From positions 1 through 6,910 of the forward strand of contig CAYONG010000276.1 of assembly GCA_964405235.1 (NCBI GenBank): DNA of 6,910 bases. Reading direction: 5' to 3'. This DNA is from WS-11 sp964405235. GTDB taxonomy: Bacteria > Eisenbacteria > RBG-16-71-46. The translations under genes and the position numbers were made by a program. Shown here one piece after another: positions 1-6,443 of this stretch (position 1 is the first letter of the stretch; each line of letters begins with the position of its first letter). The notes under the pieces are model-generated. The model was not told where the DNA came from and did no database searches. It saw only the letters and a list, made by a program, of their open reading frames with translations.

Positions 1-249
1 GGGAGGAAGAATTGGCTTTTCTTCCAGCGAGAGGGCGGCGGCAAGGTGGCCGCGGTGTTGATGAGCCTGCTGATGACGGCACAGGCCGCGGGGATCCACG
101 TCGGCGACTACTTCCGCGATGTGCTGGTGCGCATCTCGACCTGTACCGACGTCAAGAAGCTGACGCCGCACGGCTGGCAGGAGCACTACGCGGCCGAGGT
201 CACCGAGCGCCGCCACGCCCTGCTCCGCGAGATCGCCGGCGAGCGCTGA
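1..249 (+). CDS. IS66-family transposase, C-terminal fragment
   Basis: This is the last 82 codons of a DDE transposase that moves an IS66-type insertion sequence; the N-terminus and catalytic core lie left of the window. The fragment reads in frame from base 1 and opens with NWLFFQREGGGKVAAVLMSL, which matches the conserved IS66 C-terminal pattern (NWLF, a short Gly-rich turn, then AAxLxSLxxTA). It continues through YFRDVLVRIS and KLTPHGWQEHY, also typical of the family tail. The stop is TGA at 247-249. GTG or ATG codons inside the fragment are not real starts. The family assignment is from remembered family patterns, not a search. The IS66 right terminus follows 37 bases downstream, and the FG-GAP gene converges on it from the right. 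Confidence 0.85.
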   Translation, partial: GRKNWLFFQREGGGKVAAVLMSLLMTAQAAGIHVGDYFRDVLVRISTCTDVKKLTPHGWQEHYAAEVTERRHALLREIAGER

Positions 250-286
250 CCGCCCATTGGCGTGACGGTCGTGGGCGAACGGTTAC
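250..286 (+). repeat. Probable right terminal inverted repeat of the IS66 element
   Basis: The 37 bases after the transposase stop end in CGAACGGTTAC at 276-286, so the opposite strand begins GTAACCGTTCG. IS66-family termini generally start with GTAA, which fits an element boundary at 286/287. The left terminus is outside the window, so the repeat cannot be matched to a partner. If the boundary is right, bases 287-294 (AGGTAGAC) would be one copy of the 8-bp target duplication expected for this family. The element end overlaps the stop codon of the convergent FG-GAP gene. Confidence 0.6.
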
Positions 287-1533
287 AGGTAGACCGTGTG
301 CGGGTGGAAGTCCAAGTCGACGGTGATGGGGTCGGGGCCGATGTTGAGCAGGACCGATACTGTCTGGCCGAGGAAACCGGCATAACTACCGAAGTTCGTC
401 ACGGTCAGGTCCGGTTTCCCGTCGCGATTGAAGTCTCCGATCGCGACGGAGACAGGTGCTCCGACCGTGCCATAGTCGGTCTGTGGCCCGAGGGTCCCAT
501 TCCCGTTGCCGAGCATCACCGAGATTGAGCTGTTGGTGTTGCCTGCGGCTACGTCCGGCCTTCCATCTCCGTCCAAGTCCCCGATGGCGACGGAGTACAC
601 CGCAAGGGCGCCGGTGGTTTGGCTCGCAATCACCGATTGAAATGTCCCATCGCCGTTGCCGAGCAGAACCCCGACATTCCCTCCGTTGTAGCTCCCCACC
701 ACCAAGTCAGGATTCGCATCACGGTTCAAATCGCCGATCGCCACAGACCAGATCTCCGATTCCTGGAACAGGGATGTGGTGGCCGCCGATCCAAACGTGC
801 CGTCCCCGTTTCCCAGCATCACCGAGATTCCATCGCCTACCACGACCAGATCCAGCTTCCCGTCCCGGTTCAAATCGCCGATCGCCAGGTCCTGGGGATA
901 GAGAAGTGACCGGAGAGTCGGCGCCCCCAGCGTCCCGTCCCCATTACCAAGCATCACCAAAATAGAGCCGTCGATAAAGTCATCGCCAATCACAACGTCC
1001 AAGTTTCCGTCCGCATTGAGGTCACCCAGTGCCATCACAAGGGATGAGAAGTAGTGGGATGGAGAGTCGGTCCCCGTCGTGATCATCGGCGCGAACGTCC
1101 CGTCCTTCCTCCCGAGAAGAACCGAGACCGTTCTGGGATTGCTACTCGCGGTAACCAGATCCAATTCTCCGTCCCGATTCATGTCTCCAACCGCTACGGA
1201 TCTGTGATACCCGGGCGTCCCGTAGTCGGTCTTCGGGCCAAACGTCCCATCCCCTGTCCCCAGTAGCACCGACACGGTCCCGACGTAGTTCGAGTTCGTG
1301 CCATTGTTAGCAACGGCCAGGTCGGGGCTTCCGTCGCCGTCGAAGTCCCCGATCGCCACGGATTCAGGACCTACGCCCACCTGGTAGGGAACGGCCGGCG
1401 CGAACAGCGGGTCACCCGCTGCCGATAACGGGGTGATCGCGCCGAGCAGGAGCATCAGCGGTATCGCGGCGACGATGCTGGTCCACAGGTGTCGAGTTTC
1501 AGGAGGACGGGAGAGGACAGCGGCGAGCTTCAT
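283..1533 (-). CDS. Secreted FG-GAP/VCBS repeat protein, C-terminus apparently cut by IS66
   Basis: I see a 416-residue protein with an N-terminal signal peptide (basic start, hydrophobic core near residues 20-36, likely cleavage after LSAA near 39). Seven FG-GAP/VCBS repeats follow. Each carries a calcium-loop-like motif of the form DxNxDGxxD, beginning near residues 63, 117, 171, 220, 268, 319 and 367, with SVxLGNGDGTFG-type strands between. Seven such repeats are expected to fold as a beta-propeller. The fifth motif has Ala instead of Gly (DLNRDANPD). ATG at 1531-1533 is preferred over GTG at 1540-1542 because a GAGG ribosome site sits 8 bases before the ATG and overlaps that GTG. The protein ends abruptly at DPITVDLDFHPHTVYL. 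In related proteins a DLDFHPHTxxL segment usually opens a further C-terminal domain, so about one domain may be missing. Exact function is unknown; a surface or secreted binding role is inferred. Confidence 0.85.
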   Translation of the reverse strand: MKLAAVLSRPPETRHLWTSIVAAIPLMLLLGAITPLSAAGDPLFAPAVPYQVGVGPESVAIGDFDGDGSPDLAVANNGTNSNYVGTVSVLLGTGDGTFGPKTDYGTPGYHRSVAVGDMNRDGELDLVTASSNPRTVSVLLGRKDGTFAPMITTGTDSPSHYFSSLVMALGDLNADGNLDVVIGDDFIDGSILVMLGNGDGTLGAPTLRSLLYPQDLAIGDLNRDGKLDLVVVGDGISVMLGNGDGTFGSAATTSLFQESEIWSVAIGDLNRDANPDLVVGSYNGGNVGVLLGNGDGTFQSVIASQTTGALAVYSVAIGDLDGDGRPDVAAGNTNSSISVMLGNGNGTLGPQTDYGTVGAPVSVAIGDFNRDGKPDLTVTNFGSYAGFLGQTVSVLLNIGPDPITVDLDFHPHTVYL

Positions 1534-1537
1534 GGCG

Positions 1538-1545
1538 ACCACCTC
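1538..1545 (-). promoter_or_regulatory. Shine-Dalgarno site deciding the FG-GAP start
   Basis: On the minus strand the sequence reads GCGAGGTGGTCGCC followed by ATG. The GAGG core lies 8 bases before that ATG. The upstream in-frame GTG falls inside this ribosome site, so the ATG at 1533 is the better start. No convincing -35/-10 promoter pair was found further upstream. Confidence 0.5.
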
Positions 1546-1834
1546 GCAGGCAAGAGGGTACGCAAAGTGATGAAGCGAGGATCCGAGGCGCGCCTGGGAG
1601 GGCCGGAGTTCAAGAATGGTCCTGCGGCGAGCGGCCGAAGCCTATCATCTCGCGTCGCCCCCAACACCAAGTTTCAACCTGAAAACGGCTGGTACGCCGC
1701 AGGTGAGGGCCCGGAGCTAGAGGCTCCGGGCCCTCGGTGTCTGGCACGTGGAGACGTGTTCGACGACCGGAGTATGGCGTCGGTTTCCGCGGGAGTCCAG
1801 AGGGAGATGAAGCGGGTCTCCAGCCGCGGGGCCC
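1543..1834. other. Gene-free stretch between the FG-GAP gene and the IS21 cassette
   Basis: This 292-base stretch separates divergently oriented genes. It should hold the promoter of the FG-GAP gene (minus) and the left end of the IS21 element (plus). An open frame crosses it on the plus strand, but its composition is not gene-like and it overlaps the FG-GAP 5' end. A perfect hairpin lies at 1705-1735. A stretch near 1667-1692 (GTTTCAACCTGAAAACGG) loosely resembles, inverted, bases 4606-4620 (GTGTTCAGAAATCAG) right of istB. It could mark IS21 terminal repeats, but the match is too weak to set a boundary. Confidence 0.4.
1705..1735. terminator. Perfect 13-bp GC-rich hairpin, terminator-like
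   Basis: GAGGGCCCGGAGC at 1705-1717 pairs perfectly with GCTCCGGGCCCTC at 1723-1735 around the five-base loop TAGAG. The stem is long and very GC-rich. There is no T-run on either side, so it is not a classical intrinsic terminator; in GC-rich bacteria such stems can still end or insulate transcription. No gene on either strand ends next to it, so it may block read-through into or out of the IS21 left end. Confidence 0.45.
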
Positions 1835-2248
1835 GTGGAGACGCCGCTTCGGATGCGTAGCTGCCGGCGCTGCAGCCGGCCGTTCTGGATTTGCCGGCCG
1901 TGCGACCGGGGGCACGCCTACTGCGACCCGGAGTGTCGGCAGCAAGGCTATGCGCGCTGCCGGCGCTCCGCTCGAGCGCGTCATCAGCGCAGCCCGGAGG
2001 GACGGCTGGATCATCGCGACCGGCAGCGCGCCTACCGCGCCCGACAGCGGGGGCGCGTGACGGATGAATCTTCCCCGGCGGCGGCACACCCGGTAGAACT
2101 GCCTCGTTCAACGTCCACGGTGGTGGTGGCGCGGAAGGAGGCGAGTGATGCGCGGCAGGTGCGGTGTTGTCGATGCGGTCGGGTGGGCCGCTGGGTCCGC
2201 TGGGAAGCGTGGTGGAGCGGACGGGCGGCGGGGACGCTGCGGGAATGA
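1835..2248 (+). CDS. Cys-rich zinc-ribbon-like protein, IS21 passenger
   Basis: This small basic protein (137 residues from GTG at 1835) has paired cysteines: C10/C13, C20/C23, C30/C34 and, near the C-terminus, C111/C114. They suggest one or two zinc-binding knuckles. Between them is a strongly basic block, HQRSPEGRLDHRDRQRAYR (50-68), followed by VTD. I recall small proteins of this form (CxxCDRGxxYC...CR, then HQxSxxGRxxHRxRQxxYRxRxxVT) encoded beside IS21-type transposases, but cannot name an official family. A second possible start is ATG at 1853 (MRSCRRC), which would keep all cysteines; neither has a strong ribosome site. The stop lies 24 bases before istA, so the genes are probably co-transcribed. 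A role in DNA binding or regulating transposition is inference. Confidence 0.65.
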   Translation: METPLRMRSCRRCSRPFWICRPCDRGHAYCDPECRQQGYARCRRSARARHQRSPEGRLDHRDRQRAYRARQRGRVTDESSPAAAHPVELPRSTSTVVVARKEASDARQVRCCRCGRVGRWVRWEAWWSGRAAGTLRE

Positions 2249-2272
2249 GCCGTCGGAGCGGGCGGTGCGGCG

Positions 2273-3784
2273 ATGATCAGCGCGGAGCAACGGGCGGAGA
2301 TGCGGCGGCTGTTCTACGCCGAGCACTGGAAGGTGGGGACGATCGCGGCCGCGTTGGGGGTGCACCGCGACACGGTGTGCGCGGCGATCGAGGCGGAGCG
2401 GTTCGTGACGCACCTGGCGCGACCGCGGCCGAGCCGGCTCGATCCCTACCTGCCGTTGGTGCGCGACACGCTGCAGCAGTATCCGCGGCTGCGGGCGACG
2501 CGCCTGTTCGAGATGGTGCGGGCGCGCGGCTACGCGGGCTCGGTGGTGCAATTGCGGCGGGTGGTGCGGCGGCTGCGGCCGGTGCCGAAAGCCGAGGCCT
2601 ACCTGCGGCTCTCGGTGCTACCGGGCGAGCAGGCGCAAGCCGATTGGGGTTCGTTCGGCACCATCGAAGTCGGGCGGATGCGGCGCCCGCTGTCGTGCTT
2701 CGTGATGGTGCTGAGCTGGTCGCGGGCGATCGATGCGCTGTTCACGCTGGACCAGACGCTGGAGAGCTTCCTGCGCGGACACGTGCACGCGTTCGCGTAC
2801 TTCGCGGCGGTTCCCAGGGTCATCCTCTATGACAACCTGAAGAGCGCGGTGCTGGAGCGGCGCGGCGAGGCGATCCGGTTCCACCCGCGGCTGCTCGAGC
2901 TGTGCGCGCATTATCACTGCGCGCCGCGACCGGTGGCGATCGCCCGCGGGAACGAGAAGGGTCGTGTGGAGCGGCAAATACAGTACCTACGCTCGTCGTT
3001 CTTCGCGGCGCGTTCGTTCCGCGACCTCGACGACCTCAACGCTCAGTTCGAGCGTTGGCGCGCGGAGATCGCGCACCCGCGGCGCGTTCCGGGCGAACCG
3101 TCGTTGACGGTGGCCGAGGCGCTGGAGCGCGAGCGCGCCTACCTGCTGCCGCTGCCCGAGCATCCGCTCGAGACCGACTTGATGCGGGTGGTGAGCTCGG
3201 GCAAGACCCCGTACGTGCGCTTCGATCGCAACCTGTACTCGATCCCCCACGAGCTGGTCCGCAAACCGCTCACCCTGGTGGCGAGCGCCACGCTCATCCG
3301 CGTCCTCGACGGCGCGTGCGAGGTGGCGCGACATGGGCGCTCGTTCGAGAGCGGCGCCTGCCTCGAGAATCCCGCGCATATCGAAGGTCTGGTGCGTGCC
3401 AAGCAGCAGGCCCGCGAACTCACCGGGCGCGACCGGCTGCGGGCCGCGGTGCCCGAGAGCGCCGCGCTGTTCGAGGCCTGGGCGCTGCGCGGCGAGCCGC
3501 TGGGGCTTCACAGCCACCGGCTGCTCAAGCTGCTCGACGACTACGGCACCGAGGAGCTGCGCGCTGCCACCCGCATCGCCGTGGAGCGCGGAGCGCCGAC
3601 CAGCGGCTCGATCGCGCACGTGCTCGAGCAGCGGCGCCGCGCCCGCGGCCTCACACCCCCGGTGCCGATCGATCTCTCGCACCGCCCCGAACTGCGTGAC
3701 TTGCGACTCATCCCGCACCGACTGGAGGACTACGATGCCCTCGGACAGCACGATCCCGATCCCGCCGCCGACCCCGATGCCTGA
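2273..3784 (+). CDS. istA: IS21-family transposase IstA
   Basis: IstA is the DDE recombinase that cuts and joins IS21 ends, working with IstB. The 503-residue protein is complete. An N-terminal helix-turn-helix lies near residues 15-45 (KVGTIAAALGVHRDTVCAAI). The rve catalytic core follows, with the first Asp in QADWG (D124), the second in LYDNLKSAV (D187) and the Glu in NEKGRVERQIQYLR (E233). The C-terminal half includes the motif KTPYVRFDRNLYSIP (near 305-320), typical of IS21 transposases. Length fits the longer IstA proteins of about 500 residues. ATG at 2273 is the chosen start; the nearest purine-rich site (GGAG at 2255-2258) is 14 bases away, so initiation may depend on coupling to the gene ending at 2248. 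The gene overlaps istB by 50 bases. Confidence 0.93.
   Translation: MISAEQRAEMRRLFYAEHWKVGTIAAALGVHRDTVCAAIEAERFVTHLARPRPSRLDPYLPLVRDTLQQYPRLRATRLFEMVRARGYAGSVVQLRRVVRRLRPVPKAEAYLRLSVLPGEQAQADWGSFGTIEVGRMRRPLSCFVMVLSWSRAIDALFTLDQTLESFLRGHVHAFAYFAAVPRVILYDNLKSAVLERRGEAIRFHPRLLELCAHYHCAPRPVAIARGNEKGRVERQIQYLRSSFFAARSFRDLDDLNAQFERWRAEIAHPRRVPGEPSLTVAEALERERAYLLPLPEHPLETDLMRVVSSGKTPYVRFDRNLYSIPHELVRKPLTLVASATLIRVLDGACEVARHGRSFESGACLENPAHIEGLVRAKQQARELTGRDRLRAAVPESAALFEAWALRGEPLGLHSHRLLKLLDDYGTEELRAATRIAVERGAPTSGSIAHVLEQRRRARGLTPPVPIDLSHRPELRDLRLIPHRLEDYDALGQHDPDPAADPDA
3724..3728 (+). promoter_or_regulatory. Ribosome binding site of istB inside istA
   Basis: GGAGG sits 6 bases before ATG at 3735 and lies within the last codons of istA. 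It selects this start over the later in-frame ATG at 3777, which has no ribosome site though it overlaps the istA stop as ATGCCTGA. Confidence 0.6.
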
Positions 3785-4544
3785 TCTCGCCCACGCCCTG
3801 CGCGGGCTCGGGCTGCACCTGATCGCCGAGCAACTCGACGACTTCGTGGCGCACGCCACCCGTCGTCGCGCTTCCCCGCGCCAGCTGCTGGAAGAGCTCG
3901 CCCGGCTCGAAGCCCAGGAACGGGCCCGCAAGAGCGTCGAGCGCCGGCTGGGCTGCGCTCATCTCGGACGCTTCAAGCCGATCGCCGACTTCGACTGGAA
4001 CTGGCCCAAGGAGATCGACCGAGCGGCCATCGAGCGCGCGCTCAAGCTCGGCTTCCTGGAGCGCGCTGAGAACATCGTGCTGGTCGCCACGCAGGGGCTG
4101 GGCAAGACCATGATCGCCCAGAACCTGGCGCATGCCGCGGTGCTCGCCGGCGCGAATGCGCTGTTCATCACCGCGGCCGATCTGTTGCTCGATCTCGCCA
4201 AGCAGGAGACCGCGCGCGCCCTCGAACGCCGGCTCCGTCACTACACTCAGCCCGCGCTGTTGTGCATCGACGAAGTGGGCTACTTGGCCTACGACAACCA
4301 CGCCGCCGACCTGTTGTTCCAGATCGTCTCGCGCCGCTACGAGCGCCGCTCGATCGTGCTCACTACCAACCTGGTGTTCGCCGAGTGGAACACCGCGTTC
4401 CCCAACGCCGCCTGCGCTACCGCGCTCATCGACCGGCTCACCCACCATGCCGAGGTGCTGGTGATCAAGGGCGAGAGCTACCGCCGACGCGAGGCCGAGC
4501 TGGCCCAGAAGGCGCGCCGCCGGGGCGAACGAACCCACGCCTGA
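3735..4544 (+). CDS. istB: IS21-family helper ATPase IstB
   Basis: IstB is an AAA+ ATPase related to DnaC that assists IstA in target selection and transposition. The 269-residue protein is complete. It has an N-terminal helical region (LAHALRGLGLHLIAEQLDDF, 18-37), a Walker A region ATQGLGKT (118-125), Walker B LLCIDE (175-180), and a sensor-like VLTTNL (208-213). The tail segment ALIDRLTHHAEVLVIKGESY (230-249) is typical of IstB. The first Walker A residue is Ala rather than the usual Gly. I recall similar QGLGKT versions in a branch of IstB proteins, so this is probably a subfamily trait and not damage. The start is ATG 3735 with a good ribosome site, giving a Pro-rich leader before the conserved domain; ATG 3777 would begin right at it. 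Confidence 0.93.
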   Translation: MPSDSTIPIPPPTPMPDLAHALRGLGLHLIAEQLDDFVAHATRRRASPRQLLEELARLEAQERARKSVERRLGCAHLGRFKPIADFDWNWPKEIDRAAIERALKLGFLERAENIVLVATQGLGKTMIAQNLAHAAVLAGANALFITAADLLLDLAKQETARALERRLRHYTQPALLCIDEVGYLAYDNHAADLLFQIVSRRYERRSIVLTTNLVFAEWNTAFPNAACATALIDRLTHHAEVLVIKGESYRRREAELAQKARRRGERTHA

Positions 4545-4564
4545 TGCCTTGCACGCTCGAACTT

Positions 4565-4584
4565 GCGGGCGAGACCACGCCCGC
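4565..4584. terminator. GC hairpin just after istB
   Basis: GCGGGCG at 4565-4571 pairs perfectly with CGCCCGC at 4578-4584 around the loop AGACCA, starting 20 bases after the istB stop. There is no T-run after it. It could end the IS21 transcript or be chance in GC-rich DNA. Confidence 0.35.
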
Positions 4585-4617
4585 GTCAGGCGGCCCCGTC
4601 GGCGAGGTGTTCAGAAA

Positions 4618-4700
4618 TCAGCGCTCGACCGCGATCGACAACACCGAGACGTAGGGACGTTTGAGGTGGCGCTCGATGGTGGCGCGTAGGGCTCCCCATG
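4618..4700 (-). pseudogene. Coding-looking C-terminal scrap, unrecognised
   Basis: On the minus strand an open frame ends at TGA 4618-4620 with the peptide TIERHLKRPYVSVLSIAVER. Nearly every third codon base in it is G or C, as in real genes of this window. The frame continues a short way upstream into the last codons of the CHAT gene in a different register, where it has no reason to be coding. I do not recognise the peptide. It may be the tail of a gene cut by the IS21 insertion or by a deletion, part of the IS21 right end, or chance. Confidence 0.25.
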
Positions 4701-4708
4701 CCCTCTGC

Positions 4709-6443
4709 CTATCGCCAGTCTCCAGCCGCGACGAACGCGCCCAAGTAGAACGGGTGGGTGCCCAGTCCCCGCGCCCGCTGCTCCCGCAACAGCACGATGC
4801 AGGCCGCGCGCACCGCCTCAGCGGTCCCCATCTTCCGCATCAGCCTCGCCACATAAAGCGCCCGCATCCAGCGCCGCGTCGATTCGTCATCGACCGCCCA
4901 CAGGCTCATGAGAACGGTACGCGCTCCTGCGACCTGAAACGCGCGTCGTACGCCGAAGACTCCCTCTCCTGCGCGCACGCTTCCCACTCCAGTCTCGCAC
5001 GCCGAAAGCACCGCCCACTGTACCCCGCTCATGTCCACCCCCGCGATCTCTTCCGCCCTGAGGATCCGGTCCTCCTCCTCCGGCCGGGCCTGCTTGCGAT
5101 GGTTCGCCCCCGCGAGAGCCAACCCGGAGAGCACCAAAGGATTCTCCCCGGCTGGGGCGGCCGTCCGCGGGTCTTGGCGTCCCGCGAGTGCTCCTTTCCC
5201 GCGACCTCCCTGGTCCAGCGCCGAAGGACACAGTCCGGTGATGAAGAATCCGTGCGTCGCCAGATGGAGCACCGCGTGCCGCGAGGCATTCCGATTGAAT
5301 GCCCGCTCGTCCGCCTGAGCGCCGGTCAGCTTCAGCACCGGTTCGGATCCCCTTGGCGCACGATCCTTGCTGCGCGATGAGAACCGTTTCTCCCGTTTAC
5401 TCCACAGTTGCGCGATCTCCTGCACTTCGCGGAGCGTGCCCGGCAAGGAATCGAAGTGAAGCGCGGCAAAGTCACCGCAGCCCGAGCGCTGGCCACGAAA
5501 GCTGCCCGGGGAGCCGGCCAGCGGGACTTGTCCTGACCCTGGAGCATCACTCGAAGCCAGTACCACCTCTGCGGGCTGGTCGAACGCCGAGCCGCCCATC
5601 GCAAACAGACCGCTGCCCCCCCGCTGGCAGCGAATCCAGGGTCACCAGGCTGCGCTCCGACGAGACATAGTGGAAGAGAGGTCCGTCTTCGAGCAGATAG
5701 GCCCCGGCGTCGGAGGGCAGCGTCGCCAGGTTCACCAGGTTCACGGCGCCATCGGGGACCACGAACACCCGAGCCATCCCGCTCAGGTGAGGCACGAGGG
5801 GATCCCAGAGCTTCTGGCGCAGCCGTCGCTCGGCACCCTCCATCTCCTGCCGCGCCTGCTCGAGCAATGGGCGGTAGCGCTCCGGGTGCTCGGCGTCGGG
5901 TCCGCGCACCAGCAGGGTCGCGTAGCGGGCGACCGCCGCTCGATGACTCGCCGCAGAGTGTTCGATCTCGAGGTCGTCCGAAGTCTTCAAGGAGCGATGC
6001 CGCGAAGCCATTTCATCGAGCACGAGCGCCCGCGAGCGCACCAGCGCATCGAGGATCTCTCGCTTCGTCTCGAGATCCGGAGGCTCGACCAGCAGCGAAA
6101 TGGCGGTGCTCAGGCCGGACGAGCGAAGACCTGCAAGCGCCAGAGCCTGCCGCTCGGGGAGCACGCGGGCGGTGGCGCAGAAATGTTTGCGCGCGATCTT
6201 CTCGGCTCGGAGCGCGAGCGCTGCGGATTCTTTCCGCTGGCCCTGCGTGAGCGACAGATTCGCCAGGCTTGCGAGGCTCCCCGCGACATTGGGATGATCT
6301 GGCCCCAGCGCGTTCTCCTGAATCGCCAGCGCGCGTTCGTAGAGCGGCTGGGCCCCGGCGCGGTCACCCGCAACGGAGAGCGAGCTTGCGAGGCCGTCGA
6401 GGCTGCACGCCACATCGGGATGATCCGGCCCCAGCGCCTTTCG
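4709..6443 (-). pseudogene. TPR-CHAT peptidase gene, 5'-truncated and frameshifted
   Basis: CHAT domains are caspase-like cysteine peptidases, often fused to TPR repeats that sense a partner. The N-terminal part (5623-6443) carries two TPR units 42 residues apart, each with the ALGPDHPxVA signature, then a helical linker. It then enters the CHAT domain (VFVVPDGAVNLVNLATLP and HYVSSERSL). The second part (4709 to about 5615) is in another frame and holds the catalytic His in HLATHG (codon 5252-5254) and Cys in LSACETG (codon 4997-4999). It ends with the usual HPFY...GDWR tail, so the C-terminus is complete. The frames would join as LPAGG-SGLFAMGG if the G run (C run on plus) were six instead of seven. 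Upstream, homology stops near 6443 inside a TPR, so earlier repeats and the start are missing. About 577 residues remain. Substrate is unknown. Confidence 0.85.
5616..5622 (-). other. Homopolymer of seven, site of the CHAT frameshift
   Basis: Seven C on the plus strand (seven G in the coding sense) lie exactly where the TPR-side frame should pass to the CHAT-side frame. Removing one base restores a continuous, family-like sequence across the join. It could be a true mutation, a slippery phase-variable tract, or a sequencing or assembly error. Confidence 0.7.

Larger units (their letters stand above)
1835..4544 (+). mobile_element. IS21-family insertion sequence, coding core (passenger, istA, istB)
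   Basis: Two genes with the diagnostic IS21 arrangement, a DDE transposase followed by an overlapping AAA+ helper ATPase, are intact and on the same strand, preceded by a small Cys-rich gene. The coordinates give only the coding core. The real element must extend outward, with its left end somewhere in 1543-1834 and its right end in 4545-4708. IS21 ends usually begin TG and end CA with multiple internal repeats, and I could not find a convincing matching pair by eye. All reading frames are undamaged, so the element may be active. Confidence 0.8.

Noticed and set aside
262..965. Several plus-strand open frames opposite the FG-GAP gene
   Set aside because: They are shadows of a repeated gene; their repeated peptides mirror the FG-GAP repeats and have no independent support.
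300..1400. Possible CRISPR-like array from recurring short motifs
   Set aside because: The spacing of about 144-162 bases and the matching codon phase show that these are protein repeats of the FG-GAP domain, with no constant repeat-spacer pattern.
1543..1834. An IS21 left terminal repeat beginning TGTCTGGCACG at 1738
   Set aside because: No matching inverted copy was found right of istB, so the boundary cannot be supported.
1489..1860. A 123-codon open frame on the plus strand across the spacer before IS21
   Set aside because: It overlaps the FG-GAP 5' end antisense, includes the perfect hairpin, and has no recognisable motif or ribosome site.
2987..3931. A long minus-strand open frame (314 codons) opposite istA and istB
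   Set aside because: It is the antisense of two clear transposition genes; long open shadows are expected at this GC content.
4709..5599. CHAT domain as part of a CRISPR type III-E (Craspase) or gasdermin defence operon
   Set aside because: No Cas or gasdermin-like gene is visible nearby, and the gene is truncated with ordinary ALGPDHP-type TPR repeats seen in many unrelated CHAT proteins.
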